Source of the DNA: Dechloromonas aromatica (nom. nud.)
GTDB lineage: Bacteria; Pseudomonadota; Gammaproteobacteria; Burkholderiales; Rhodocyclaceae
DNA length: 64,000 nucleotides
Direction of reading: 5' to 3'
NCBI GenBank assembly: GCA_017848965.1
Contig: JAFIHA010000043.1
Span: 62,001 to 126,000, forward strand
Shown: piece after piece, positions 1-9,134 of the stretch
Layout: the number at the start of each line of letters is the position of its first letter
Numbering within the stretch: position 1 is the first letter of the stretch
Notes under the pieces: generated by a model
The model's database searches: none
The model's input: the letters and a program-made list of their open reading frames with translations, nothing else
What the model was told of the DNA's origin: nothing
Position numbers and translations under genes: made by a program

Positions 1-78
1 CAGGATGTCCTTGAAGATGGCGGCGAAGCCCCACCCGTACATCGTGGTGAAGAGTTCCAAATAGCTTTGAACGGTCAT
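1..78 (-). CDS. traG: TraG-like conjugation protein, N-terminal fragment (cut by window edge)
   Basis: Only the first 26 codons are present, starting MTVQSYLELFTTMYGWGFAA, and the frame is open to the window edge. A YLELFTTMYGW-type start is characteristic of the N-terminal domain of TraG/TraN-like inner-membrane proteins of G-type ICEs, which act in mating-pair stabilisation and usually follow the PFL_4711 gene and a small membrane protein, exactly as here. The ATG at 78 is preceded by an AGGA Shine-Dalgarno-like stretch, and the gap to the upstream stop is 12 bp. The assignment rests on a short peptide plus position. Confidence 0.75.
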   Translation of the reverse strand, partial: MTVQSYLELFTTMYGWGFAAIFKDIL

Positions 79-90
79 GACAATCCTCGC

Positions 91-468
91 TCATGCGGAC
101 CAGAGAAAGACGCTCAGGCCGATCAGCGCCAGCCCCCAGAAGAGCAGGCGATCGCGGGCGGCCAGCCAGGCCGCCTCGATGGCGGCCGAGAAGTGCGCCG
201 CCTTCACGATGCTCTCCCACTTCCACCAGATGAGTGCCAGGCCGCCGAGCTGCAGCAGAAGCACAGCCGGGCGTGCCAGGTCGAGCCAGTAACGCACACG
301 AACGGCCACCGTCTGCGGTGCATCACTGCGGATCAATAGCCCTGCCGTAAACAAGCCCACTGCGAGCAGGATCAGCATCAACGCAATACCGGCTCCAGCG
401 AAGGTCAGGGCGGTGCGTTTGCGGGCTTTGGGCACGGTGCTTTCGGCACGCGGTTGATCGGCGACCAT
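91..468 (-). CDS. ICE-borne small membrane protein
   Basis: A 125-residue protein of unknown function with three or four hydrophobic segments (about residues 25-47, 65-82 and 108-124), so probably an inner-membrane component or accessory of the conjugation machine. It sits between the PFL_4711-family gene and traG, where related ICEs also carry a small unannotated membrane protein. The ATG at 468 overlaps the upstream TGA by one base (TGATG), which indicates translational coupling; a GTG three bases earlier is possible. No catalytic motif is visible. Confidence 0.8.
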   Translation of the reverse strand: MVADQPRAESTVPKARKRTALTFAGAGIALMLILLAVGLFTAGLLIRSDAPQTVAVRVRYWLDLARPAVLLLQLGGLALIWWKWESIVKAAHFSAAIEAAWLAARDRLLFWGLALIGLSVFLWSA

Positions 469-1814
469 CACTGCACCTTGCCGTTCGTCATCGGCCGACT
501 ATCCGCCGGCCGCGTCGCAGGAATGGCCGCGGACGACGATCGTGCTGCCTGGTAGGTTTGCAGCAGCGTGCCGGCCGACGTGGAAACCACTTCGCGACGC
601 ACCCGGGCCTCGTACATCAGGCTCTCGATCGCCTTGTTGAGGTCATCCAGCTTGGCATCAACGGCCGTAGTCACATTGTCAGAGACTGCGGCCGGAATGG
701 TTTTGCCGGTGACGAGCATCTGACGGACCAGCAGGGCACGGTCGACCGTTCTGGCCAAGGCAATTTCCTGTGACAGGCGACTATAGGCGATAGCCTGCTC
801 GGGCTTCGGCAATGCACGTATCGCATCAATTAGATCTCGGGTGATCAGCACGCCAGGTGCGGAGGCGGCCTCGAGCGCTGCCGCCGTCGGCACGTTGGCC
901 GACATGGCGGTATTCAAATGACCTTGCGCTACAGGAATCTCTTCCTCGAATTTCTTGCTGAGACCGATCCCTGACGAGGTTCCCTTCCCAGGGCATCCAG
1001 TATCGGCGCAGGTTGCGATTTCCATGTCACCCACGGTGTCGACAGCGAACTCTGACGCTGATCTGGGGGTTGGAAATGCCTTCGCCAACCTACTATTCGT
1101 CGACGCATAATTGGCCGTTGGGGATGCGGTCGTTGGCTGCATCATCGTCAGGTTATATGCGCCAATCACGAGATCCGTCACGATCCGGATCGGCTCTTGG
1201 TTTCTGCCACCGACTTTTGTCCCAAATATCCACGTCACGCCCTTGTTGCCTGCATCGGATTGAACATCCTGCTTCGCACTGACGACACTGCCGCCAGAAG
1301 CGGCTTTTTCTTTCCACTGTTCGCCCATGGCCATCGTCACCCACTTGTCGTAAGGGTTCTTGCCGTCCTTGATTTGCGCTTCCATTTCTTCACAGGACTC
1401 GAAGCTCACATTGACCAGGTCGCGGGCCTTCTGCAGGTAGGTCTGCAGGAGTTCGTAGAGGCCAGGCTGAGCGCGCTGCAGGATGTACATCGGCAGGGCG
1501 GAAATCGCTGCCTGGATGGCATTCATCAGGACGCTGTCCACATTCTTCAGGCCATTCAGGGTGTCCTGGATTGAGGCCTGAACATCGAACTTCCCGCAGG
1601 AGTAATTGAGTCGGCCGCTACCCGACAGCCCCAGGCGCAGACGCATTGAATTGGGGTTGGGCGCCCGGGCGGCGGGATCGCTGCCACCCAGGGAGTAGTA
1701 CAGCGACGAGCCCCGGCCGGATGAGGGCATGGTGACCGCCGCGTCGGCGACCATTGGCGACAGCAAAGCCAGTGCGATCAGGGTTGCACCAAGGGACAGC
1801 TTGCGATTTCTCAT
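468..1814 (-). CDS. Integrating conjugative element protein, PFL_4711 family (TIGR03755-type)
   Basis: A 448-residue exported protein with a clear signal peptide (residues 1-25, cleaved near VADA-AV). It contains the motif SGRLNYSCGKFDVQASIQDT near residue 70 and a conserved Cys in FESCEEM near residue 140, features I associate with the PFL_4711 family. It is taken to be a periplasmic or outer-membrane part of the G-type T4SS, comparable to TraH-like mating-pair proteins. The ATG overlaps the upstream stop by four bases (ATGA) and the downstream gene follows through TGATG, so it lies inside a tightly coupled operon. Residues 300-400 look helical. The mechanistic role is unknown. Confidence 0.85.
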   Translation of the reverse strand: MRNRKLSLGATLIALALLSPMVADAAVTMPSSGRGSSLYYSLGGSDPAARAPNPNSMRLRLGLSGSGRLNYSCGKFDVQASIQDTLNGLKNVDSVLMNAIQAAISALPMYILQRAQPGLYELLQTYLQKARDLVNVSFESCEEMEAQIKDGKNPYDKWVTMAMGEQWKEKAASGGSVVSAKQDVQSDAGNKGVTWIFGTKVGGRNQEPIRIVTDLVIGAYNLTMMQPTTASPTANYASTNSRLAKAFPTPRSASEFAVDTVGDMEIATCADTGCPGKGTSSGIGLSKKFEEEIPVAQGHLNTAMSANVPTAAALEAASAPGVLITRDLIDAIRALPKPEQAIAYSRLSQEIALARTVDRALLVRQMLVTGKTIPAAVSDNVTTAVDAKLDDLNKAIESLMYEARVRREVVSTSAGTLLQTYQAARSSSAAIPATRPADSRPMTNGKVQ

Positions 1815-2368
1815 GATTCAGATCCTTCTCCGGATTGCCGGATGAACGACGCGGCAATGAGCGCTGCGCGCTGGTTGCCTACCACGTCGGTTGGGATGAG
1901 TTCGTCGGCCGCCATCCGAAGATGGCACAACACCGGATGCCGGATGAAAGGGGCGGCCAGGCTGACTGGGGCGACTGTCAGCCTGCTGCGCCAGGCGCAG
2001 CGCCCGAGAAATTTCAGCAGGCTGGGCATGTCTCGGCGAGCCGCGAGGTCAACCCCATCAAGGACAACAACATCAGCGGCCGCTACTCGCTCGAAAAGGG
2101 CGGGCGCCTGCAGGTCGCAGTTGTATTCCTCGTGACGGGCGTACCGCAGGCGTATCTCGCCGCCGGCGAGGTCGGCGAGATCAACCAGTGCGGCCGACGG
2201 TGTGCGTAGGCTGAAATCCTGGCACCAGGTCGCCGCTGCGAGCGCCGTGATCGACGACGCCCCGGTTTCGGCGAATACCAGATCGACGGCGCCGTAGCTT
2301 TCGAGCAGCAGGTCGCCGAGTTGATCGGCGATCGTCCGGCAGGGTTGCAGCACTTCGGTCGAGATCAT
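1811..2368 (-). CDS. Unrecognised 185-aa ICE protein with a P-loop-like fold but no Walker A
   Basis: I do not recognise this family. The soluble, signal-less protein has a Walker-B-like strand (ADVVVLDGVD) and alternating hydrophobic strands and helices, as in a RecA/NTPase fold, but no GxxGxGKT/S loop, so it would be a degenerate NTPase or non-catalytic partner. It follows the VirB4 gene directly, where related ICEs usually carry PFL_4709 and PFL_4710/TraU genes. I chose the ATG at 2368 because GAGG lies 8 bases upstream; an ATG at 2386 and a GTG at 2392 are also in frame and would overlap VirB4. The stop overlaps the next start (ATGA). Confidence 0.7.
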   Translation of the reverse strand: MISTEVLQPCRTIADQLGDLLLESYGAVDLVFAETGASSITALAAATWCQDFSLRTPSAALVDLADLAGGEIRLRYARHEEYNCDLQAPALFERVAAADVVVLDGVDLAARRDMPSLLKFLGRCAWRSRLTVAPVSLAAPFIRHPVLCHLRMAADELIPTDVVGNQRAALIAASFIRQSGEGSES

Positions 2369-2378
2369 GCTCGGCGCC

Positions 2379-5288
2379 TCACGCATATTCACGCCGAGCG
2401 GCCAGTTTCTTCGCGACCACGTAAGCAGCCTGCAGCTCAGTGCAACCTTGCTCCTCCATGATGGCGCGCCGTTCGGCCTTTTCGTGCATCTCGGTCATCG
2501 CCAGTGCGATCGGCAGCGCCGGCGGGACATTGCGGAACAGCGCCTGCATGACCGACGAAATAACGACTCCCTCGGTGTATTTCGGCGGTTCCTTGGTCGC
2601 CGATTCCATCAAGCGGCGCTGCTCTTCGCTGAGGGTCTTGAACCGCGCGACATGCTCAATCTCGTCCGGCGGCATCGTCAGCAGCCACCACCATTCGCAC
2701 ATCGAGAGGATGCGCGCCACGTCATCCGGAAAGTCTTGCATGTTCTGGGTGGCGAGCCAGAACCACGCACCCAGCTTGCGCCACATCTTCGTGATCTTGA
2801 CCACGTAGTCGGACAGAAGCGGGTTTTTCGTGATCAAGTGGCCTTCGTCGGTCAGGAAGATCAGCGGGCGCCCCTCGTAATGCGTCGCCTCGGCCAGGGC
2901 ATGGACGTGGCTGACGAGCGACGTGTAAGCGACGGACAGTGCATCCTCGTAGCCCGACATGGCCAGCGTACCCATTTCGACGTGGACCACGTCTGCATCC
3001 GGCCAGCTTTCGCCATAGCCGTTGAACAACTTTCCCCGCAAGCCGTTGGAACAGAACACCATCATCGCCTGCCCCATGTCTTCGGCGCGGTCGCGACGTT
3101 GCGGCCCAAGGTGCGGCGAATCCCGCATCTCCATCAGTGCGGTTGCGACATCCTGAACCCGGGGATGCGGCTGACCGGCGGCCTGTGCCTTGCGCGCGGC
3201 GCGAAATAGCGCCTGCTCAATCAGGTAGCGGTCGGCGCGGCTCATTTTCTCGATTTCGCGCTTTTCGCCGCCGGTGATCATCAGGCTCGCCTGAATCACC
3301 ATTTCGCCGAGCAGGTCGCGTTTCTCGTCCAGGTTGTTGTCGTCGGCGTCAATGTCCGCTTCAATGGTCGAAATCAACGACTCGTCGACCGCATTGGCAT
3401 CGCGCGCATCGACCGCCGATGCGGCGAGCCCCGGATCTTCAAGCAGCTTGTAGGCGTCAGCAAACGGCGGGAGACTCTCCTTGGAATCCGGCGTGAACCG
3501 CAGCTTGTGCACGGACAGCCCATGATCCTTGAAGTGGTCGCTCAAGAGCCCCATCGAATTGCCGGCATCGACGATCACCAGGCGCACGCGATAGATGGCC
3601 ATCACCAGCATGCAGAGATAGTTCAGCAGCGCCGACTTGCCGGCGCCGGTGGGGCCGAAGATCAGCATGTGCGCGTTCTTCTTGCGGTCCCGCTTGTTGA
3701 GCGGATCGCAAAATAGCGGTTCGCCGCCACGGTTCCACAGCCAGAGGCCGGGATTGCCCGTGCCACGCGCCCGGCCGTACAACGGGAGCAGAGCGGCGAC
3801 CTGTGAGACCCAGACCAGGCGCGATCGGCGCAGTTCGCGGGCATCGAACTCGGGCTCGAAATTCATGGGCAACCCGCGCATGAAAACATCGCAACCGACG
3901 AGCTCATGCCGAGGATCGATGAAGCGCAGCCCGGACGCCGTCAGCGACGCCGAAATTTCTGCGACCCGGTTGTTCAGATCCTGGTGATCCTCTCCGCGCA
4001 CATAGAGACACATGTAAAACGGATAGAGCTTGTCGCCCTTGCTCATCCATTTGAGCACCCTTTTCGATTCGTCGTGCGCAAGTTGGGCATCTGACGTGCG
4101 TGCGCGCGACGCCGACTGGATACTCTGCACCCGGGCACGAATCCGATCCTGCGGGGATATCACCAGGGTGCAGGACAGCATCGTGCCAGGCGGCATCCGG
4201 TCGAAACGGGCGAAGCGTTTGCTGCCATGCAGGCGCTCGGCCGTGAAATGACCGCCCTGGGGGGTTTCGCGAACTCCCTGCAGCGCCAGTGCGCGCATCG
4301 GCTTGCCGTTGAAAAGCCAGGTGCCGGTTTCCGGGTCTGAAACCGGCGGCGAGAGCAACAACAGATCGCCCATGTCGGTCCCGAACGGCAACGGTGCCTC
4401 GTCGCCTTCCTGGTCATTGGGATAGGGGCAGCGCTTGAGGATATCGCTGACCGTGGTCGCCAGGTCGCCGAACGGCCGGGGATTGAAGAACGGCAGCAGC
4501 CACGCATAGAAGTCTGGCGCCAGCATGACGCGCGAGCGGATACCTGCCTCGCGAAGGCCAGCAACCAAGCCGTTGGCGGCCTGGATCAGCGAAGTGCGCG
4601 GCGACCCAAAGTCGCCGCCGAAGTCGTGTTTCGGTGGATACCAGCGATAGATCGCCATCCGGACACGACGGAATTGACCGCGCCAGATGTTGTCCGATAC
4701 CGACTCGTCACGGAAAAACCCCTCCGGCTTGGCGACCGAGCGCAAATGCTCAGCCATTTCCTTGACGAACGACTGGGTGAATTGCGACGACAGCACTTCT
4801 TGCGCCCGGCGCCGCTGGCTATCGGCATCCCCTTGAGCACTCAGGATGTAGCGGGTCAACTGATCGATCAGGGGATCGAGACCGGTATCGTCATTGACGA
4901 AGAACTGGGCCACCCATTGCGCATCGTCCCATTCCGGCAAAGCCGACAAGGCGAGCTTGACCTTGTGCATGCAGGCTTCCATGAATGCGTCGTCCGAACC
5001 TTCGGTCGGGATCGGGTCCAGCTCGTACATCATGCCGCAGGAGATGCCGTCCTCGAGGAGAACCACGCCCTCACGGTCGCATTCCATCCACGGCAGCATA
5101 TCGACGAAGGAGGGCGGCCGTTGGGCCATGGCGCGGCGCTGGGCCAGCGTCAAACCCGGTAGTTTTCCGGATGCAGCAACATCCGGCTGTTGCGGCGCTT
5201 GCGGCGCATCCGCTGGGCTGTCATCAGGCGCCACCTGGGGCGCCTTCTTGCCGCGATGCAACAGCGATTCGATCATGGTGTTGAGCAT
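2379..5288 (-). CDS. virB4: VirB4/TraC-like conjugation ATPase (PFL_4706 family, TIGR03744-type)
   Basis: A 969-residue cytoplasmic ATPase that powers pilus assembly and substrate transfer in the G-type T4SS. Walker A is GPTGAGKSALLN at about residue 545, and the Walker B region is PLIFLTDEGHLI near residue 800, followed by WLATQNMQDF, the usual VirB4 motif. The N-terminal half carries the TraC-type domain. The length matches the PFL_4706 family (about 950-1000). The start overlaps the lipoprotein stop by one base (TGATG), supporting this ATG and coupled translation. No frameshift or missing catalytic residue is seen. Confidence 0.95.
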   Translation of the reverse strand: MLNTMIESLLHRGKKAPQVAPDDSPADAPQAPQQPDVAASGKLPGLTLAQRRAMAQRPPSFVDMLPWMECDREGVVLLEDGISCGMMYELDPIPTEGSDDAFMEACMHKVKLALSALPEWDDAQWVAQFFVNDDTGLDPLIDQLTRYILSAQGDADSQRRRAQEVLSSQFTQSFVKEMAEHLRSVAKPEGFFRDESVSDNIWRGQFRRVRMAIYRWYPPKHDFGGDFGSPRTSLIQAANGLVAGLREAGIRSRVMLAPDFYAWLLPFFNPRPFGDLATTVSDILKRCPYPNDQEGDEAPLPFGTDMGDLLLLSPPVSDPETGTWLFNGKPMRALALQGVRETPQGGHFTAERLHGSKRFARFDRMPPGTMLSCTLVISPQDRIRARVQSIQSASRARTSDAQLAHDESKRVLKWMSKGDKLYPFYMCLYVRGEDHQDLNNRVAEISASLTASGLRFIDPRHELVGCDVFMRGLPMNFEPEFDARELRRSRLVWVSQVAALLPLYGRARGTGNPGLWLWNRGGEPLFCDPLNKRDRKKNAHMLIFGPTGAGKSALLNYLCMLVMAIYRVRLVIVDAGNSMGLLSDHFKDHGLSVHKLRFTPDSKESLPPFADAYKLLEDPGLAASAVDARDANAVDESLISTIEADIDADDNNLDEKRDLLGEMVIQASLMITGGEKREIEKMSRADRYLIEQALFRAARKAQAAGQPHPRVQDVATALMEMRDSPHLGPQRRDRAEDMGQAMMVFCSNGLRGKLFNGYGESWPDADVVHVEMGTLAMSGYEDALSVAYTSLVSHVHALAEATHYEGRPLIFLTDEGHLITKNPLLSDYVVKITKMWRKLGAWFWLATQNMQDFPDDVARILSMCEWWWLLTMPPDEIEHVARFKTLSEEQRRLMESATKEPPKYTEGVVISSVMQALFRNVPPALPIALAMTEMHEKAERRAIMEEQGCTELQAAYVVAKKLAARREYA

Positions 5289-5710
5289 CAGCGCAGTCCG
5301 TCGAAGTTGCTGGAGGCCTCACCGGGCAACAGATATTCCACCGACTCGTACATCGGGAACATCGTCACGTAACCGGGGATCGGGTATTTCCCCCTGGCCA
5401 GGTGCGGAAAGACCGTCATCAGGAGGTCTGGGTTGGCCACCCGGGCGAATCGCCGCTCGATCTGTTCCTGGGCGGCCAGCTTGGTCGGCCCCGGGTTGTA
5501 GTCGCTGGCGGCGCGCAACGGCAACCGGTCCCGCGCATCCTTCGTCCCGGTACTGCCGGCGCGATCGTTGTGGTTGCGGTAGATTTCTTCCATCGTGCCG
5601 CCGCTCTTCGGCAGCGGCGATTCGCGCGGCATGACCGTGCACGCCGGCAGGATGCCCGTGAGCAGGGCGAGCAGCGACAAAACGCGAAGCGGTGACTTAA
5701 TCGAAATCAT
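5288..5710 (-). CDS. ICE T4SS lipoprotein (TIGR03751-type)
   Basis: A 140-residue lipoprotein. The signal peptide ends in the lipobox LPAC with Cys24 as the lipidation site, so it should be anchored in the outer membrane, where it would play a VirB7/TraV-like role stabilising the core complex. The mature part has no recognised domain; a motif near RDRLPLRAASDYNPGPT is characteristic of this family as I remember it. The ATG at 5710 gives the proper lipoprotein signal; longer in-frame starts would destroy it. It overlaps the VirB10-like gene by 14 bp and the VirB4 gene by one base. Confidence 0.85.
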   Translation of the reverse strand: MISIKSPLRVLSLLALLTGILPACTVMPRESPLPKSGGTMEEIYRNHNDRAGSTGTKDARDRLPLRAASDYNPGPTKLAAQEQIERRFARVANPDLLMTVFPHLARGKYPIPGYVTMFPMYESVEYLLPGEASSNFDGLR

Positions 5711-7301
5711 GGTGGCGAGCCTTTCGTTGCGAGGAACGGTTGTCGGCATCGATGCGGTCGTAGTCGATACGACGGGCATCGGGTTTCTTGTCGATCGGGA
5801 TTTCCTGGTCGATGTTGACGACGACTTCGGCGCCGGCCAGGGTGAGGATCGCGTCGAACGAGTTGCCCATCCGCTTGGTCAGCCACTCGGTCACTTCGTT
5901 GGTGGCGCCGGATGCTGCCTTGCCGAGGATGTAGCGGTTCTGGTCGCCCGTCACCGTGCTGGTCGACGAGGTACCGCCATAGCCGGAACTAGAGGACACC
6001 GTCGTCTGTGCCATGGCGGCCGCTTCGCCTGCGAGCGACAGCATCTTGAGGCCGATGGTGTCGGTCAGGTAGGCCGGGGCATTGGTGATGAACTTGCCGG
6101 CGATGCAGGGGTTGCCGTAGCGATCGCTGATGTAACCGAGCTTCGAGGTTTGAGCCAGGCCTTTGGAGGAACTGCCGCCTTCACCCATGCCCATGCTTGT
6201 GACAGCACCACCGTTACGCTGGCTGACCGTCTGGATCGTGCCGTCTTTGAAGACGAAGGTCATGGACTGGATCAGACCTTCGGAGCACTGCAGGTTCAGG
6301 TCGCCGATCGCGATTCCGGACATGATGATGCCGGACAGGTCGCGGGGCAGGTACTGGCCGCTGGCGGCGAGGTTTTCCGGGCCGATGATCAGTTTGAACT
6401 GCATCGGGTCATGCACCTTGCCGTCCACCGGGATGCGGCCGATGATCGCCGACATGGCGGTGGCACCGAGCAGCGTCGAGTTTTCCGGGATGGTGAAATA
6501 GCGCTTCGCTTCCTTCTTCTTGCCGGTGCCCGCACCGGTGCCATCGAAAGGCGCCAGAGCGCTCGACGACGGCGGGGCGGTGGGCGTTGCCGTGCGGCCG
6601 CGTTCTTCAACACCAGCGGTTGCCCGAACCAGGGCGTCCCGGCCGTCAGTCCCCTTGCCGACACGAACACCGAGCGGCAGGACAGTGCGATAACCGCCAG
6701 GTGCGGCTCCGGCCGTCCCCATCGCCGCGTCTCCCAGGGCGGCACCACCGCTGGAGCCGCCCTGCAGGGCATCGAAGCCGAAGCCTTGCGGGAGTTGCGA
6801 CACCAGGCTGCTGGGATCAAGCAGGCCGTGTTTCGATGGCGTGGCCGGTGCTTGGGCGGGCGCCGCCGGCGCCGGCACTTCGGTGCGCAGTTCATTGCGC
6901 AGTTCATCACGCAACTCGTCCTTCATCTGCCGGCGAGCCTGCTCGGTCTGCAGGCCTTGTGCGCGTAGCTGACGGTTCTCGTCGGTTACGCGCTGCATTT
7001 CCAGCCGGGCCGCCGCGATCTCGGCGGTCAGCGTCTTGAGGGACTCGGTCGGCGTGTCCGCATCGGCCGATTGCTGCGACTTGGGATTCTTCACCCCGCC
7101 CAGCAGACTGCCGCTGACGAGCCCGGGTTGACCGGCATCCGCTTCCTCGGCCGGCGGTTGCTGCGCCGGCACCGCTTCAAGCGGCGACTCCGTCAATGCG
7201 GGCGCCGGATCTTGACTCGCCTTCAGGGCAACGAAGCCAACTACGAGTAGCGCGATGACGGCAAGAAACGGAATCAGTTTGTTGGATTTGATCGCCGGCA
7301 T
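5697..7301 (-). CDS. VirB10/TraB-like T4SS scaffold protein (PFL_4705 family, TIGR03752-type)
   Basis: A 534-residue bitopic protein: one N-terminal transmembrane helix (about residues 9-27), a Pro/Ala-rich and then coiled-coil region (about 85-135, EIAAARLEMQRVTDENRQLR), and a C-terminal periplasmic domain (about 260-500) with the ENSTLLGATAMSAIIGRIPV motif typical of TrbI/VirB10/TraB proteins. It is expected to span the envelope and link the inner-membrane complex to the outer-membrane core. A Ser/Gly-rich stretch near residue 430 fits a flexible loop. It follows the PFL_4704 gene after 2 bp. Confidence 0.93.
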   Translation of the reverse strand: MPAIKSNKLIPFLAVIALLVVGFVALKASQDPAPALTESPLEAVPAQQPPAEEADAGQPGLVSGSLLGGVKNPKSQQSADADTPTESLKTLTAEIAAARLEMQRVTDENRQLRAQGLQTEQARRQMKDELRDELRNELRTEVPAPAAPAQAPATPSKHGLLDPSSLVSQLPQGFGFDALQGGSSGGAALGDAAMGTAGAAPGGYRTVLPLGVRVGKGTDGRDALVRATAGVEERGRTATPTAPPSSSALAPFDGTGAGTGKKKEAKRYFTIPENSTLLGATAMSAIIGRIPVDGKVHDPMQFKLIIGPENLAASGQYLPRDLSGIIMSGIAIGDLNLQCSEGLIQSMTFVFKDGTIQTVSQRNGGAVTSMGMGEGGSSSKGLAQTSKLGYISDRYGNPCIAGKFITNAPAYLTDTIGLKMLSLAGEAAAMAQTTVSSSSGYGGTSSTSTVTGDQNRYILGKAASGATNEVTEWLTKRMGNSFDAILTLAGAEVVVNIDQEIPIDKKPDARRIDYDRIDADNRSSQRKARHHDFD

Positions 7302-7303
7302 GA

Positions 7304-8263
7304 TTACGGCCTCGCAGCATCAAAGGGTTGTTCGGAAATGAGGCATACCGCCGTCGTGTCGGCTTCACTGCCGGCCGGCGCCAGGATGTGATGCTGGGGC
7401 GTTGCTGCAACCCAACGGCCGCGCAACAAGTCCATGTCGAGCTCAAGCTCGGATTGCCCACGATTCGTGAAGCGCACCGCCGTCACGTAAAGCCCAGCAC
7501 TGCGCCAGGCGCCGATCGGCGTGGTCAGCACGGCGCTGGTCCGATAGAGGCCGGCAACCGGTTTGCTGCGGATATCGACCGCGCGCACCCCGGGCAGGGG
7601 TTTGACCAGGCGCTGCGGGGCATAGAGTTGTTGGGAGCAATGACGCGTCAGTTGCACCAGGTCCGGTTCGTCCGGTTCATCCTCGTCGTCATCAGCCATG
7701 GCTGCGCGACGCGCGGGCGCCCGGCGCTCGTTGCGCGTCGCGATGCTGATCTCCATTTCACCGGGCACGCCCGCTTGATCGCGGACCTGGACATCGAGCG
7801 GGATCATTCCCTGGCCATCCAGTCCTTCGGCAATCACCCGCACGGTGGGTTGACCGCTTTGGCCAGTCAGGTAGAGGGTTGAGCCAATGACCTGGGCGTT
7901 CAAACCAGCGGCATCCGGCGGAAGATGCAACGCGGCCTCCCACGGCAGGTAGACGCGACGCTCCTGCCCGGCGCTCAAGGCGACGCGCAGCGGCGACCGG
8001 TCATAGACCACACGTTCGATGCCGGGAGCCGGCCTGACCGCCGGCTGTCCCGCCTGCAGGTCATCCGTTGGGGGGAAGGTTTCCAGCACGGGCGCTGCGC
8101 TTCGTTCGCCGCGGCCCTTTTTCCGGGAAGTCGAAACGACCTTGGCCGTAGGTTCGGCGACCGCTGCAGGGCGATCGGGCGGCAGGTCAGGTCCGGGTTC
8201 GCCGGCAATGGCATGCGATCCCACAGCAATCAGGATTAGGGCGATAGGACGTAGGGAAATCAT
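7304..8263 (-). CDS. TraK/VirB9-like outer-membrane core protein (PFL_4704 family, TIGR03749-type)
   Basis: A 319-residue exported protein with a signal peptide (residues 1-20), an N-terminal beta-rich domain (VYLPWEAALHLPPDAAG) and a C-terminal domain with GLYVTAVRFTN, LRGRW and CLISEQPF. It is taken as the VirB9/TraK-like secretin-ring component of the ICE T4SS. The ATG at 8263 has GGAG six bases upstream; an ATG at 8275 is the alternative. The C-terminal domain is strikingly similar to the tail of the unrelated-context secretin at 48398-50647 in this window, which carries GLRVTALRVIN, LRGRW and ISEEPF in the same order (see findings). Confidence 0.9.
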   Translation of the reverse strand: MISLRPIALILIAVGSHAIAGEPGPDLPPDRPAAVAEPTAKVVSTSRKKGRGERSAAPVLETFPPTDDLQAGQPAVRPAPGIERVVYDRSPLRVALSAGQERRVYLPWEAALHLPPDAAGLNAQVIGSTLYLTGQSGQPTVRVIAEGLDGQGMIPLDVQVRDQAGVPGEMEISIATRNERRAPARRAAMADDDEDEPDEPDLVQLTRHCSQQLYAPQRLVKPLPGVRAVDIRSKPVAGLYRTSAVLTTPIGAWRSAGLYVTAVRFTNRGQSELELDMDLLRGRWVAATPQHHILAPAGSEADTTAVCLISEQPFDAARP

Positions 8264-8276
8264 CAGCGACTCCATC

Positions 8277-9128
8277 TCAACGGGGTTCCTGGGCATTCGG
8301 CAGCGCTGCTGCAGCCGGCGCTGCCGGTGTGGGCAAAGCTGTCGGGGCGGGTGCGGCAGCGGCTTCTGGTGCGCCCGGCGCCGCGTTCGACGGGGTTGCA
8401 GGCGGTTCGCCAACCAGCGGTATCGCGTTGGTCACCGCTTTGGGCAGTACGGCGGGGATGGCTGCATTGGGTGCCATGACCTGTTCGACAACGATATCCC
8501 GCTCTTCCAGGCGCTCCGGTCGGCGGTTGCCAAAGCAGTCGATCGCCAGACCGAACGGGTTCTGTTCGCGGTTGACCTCATAGCGCACGATGCGCAAGGG
8601 GTAACGAATGTACGTGCGCTTGACGGCGACACCGCGCGAGGTCTCAAGCAGTGCCGCGTCAAGCAAGACGGTCCAGGCGCCGCTGCCGTGATCGGTCACC
8701 CGGTTTGCGGCAAAGCCATAGCCGGGGATCTCCATGACGGCGCGCGTGCGCTGCGCCAGTTCGCCATTGCCCGCCTTGATCTTCAGGTCGGCATCGAGCT
8801 GGGCGCGGCAGGCGGGCGTGATGTAGGACTGCAGTGCGAAAATCTGCTTCGCGTAATCTGTGCCGCCATCATTGGGCCAGTTGTTGATCTGCTGCCAGAT
8901 GTAATACCCGAAGGAGTAGACATTGGGTGCAGGCACCTGGGGCGTGCCGCCGATCTTGAGCGACGTGCCGTTGGAAAGGTCGGGCGGAATGTGCGCGGTC
9001 AATTCCGTTTCCTTGTAGCGCCAGCCGGCCAGGGCGGTCAGCGTGACGATCCCGAGGACACCGATTACGAAGCGTTGCGATCGTGCAATTGAGGCGGCCT
9101 GGGAGAGAGCGTTCTTGTAGCGGGACAT
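8277..9128 (-). CDS. VirB8/TraE-like T4SS protein (PFL_4703 family, TIGR03746-type)
   Basis: A 283-residue inner-membrane protein with one N-terminal transmembrane segment (about residues 20-36) and a periplasmic domain containing NVYSFGYYIWQQINNWPNDG near residue 70, a motif I recall from the PFL_4703 family. The C-terminal 65 residues are low-complexity Ala/Pro. It is expected to bridge the inner-membrane platform with the core complex, as VirB8 does. It lies 6 bp after the DUF3487 gene and 1 bp before the predicted leader of the PFL_4704 gene. No oddity apart from the long Ala/Pro tail. Confidence 0.9.
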   Translation of the reverse strand: MSRYKNALSQAASIARSQRFVIGVLGIVTLTALAGWRYKETELTAHIPPDLSNGTSLKIGGTPQVPAPNVYSFGYYIWQQINNWPNDGGTDYAKQIFALQSYITPACRAQLDADLKIKAGNGELAQRTRAVMEIPGYGFAANRVTDHGSGAWTVLLDAALLETSRGVAVKRTYIRYPLRIVRYEVNREQNPFGLAIDCFGNRRPERLEERDIVVEQVMAPNAAIPAVLPKAVTNAIPLVGEPPATPSNAAPGAPEAAAAPAPTALPTPAAPAAAALPNAQEPR

Positions 9129-9134
9129 ATCCCC

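Noticed and set aside
5595..6968. A 457-codon plus-strand open frame opposite the VirB10-like gene
   Set aside because: Antisense to a gene with clear family motifs and coupled neighbours; product has no domain.
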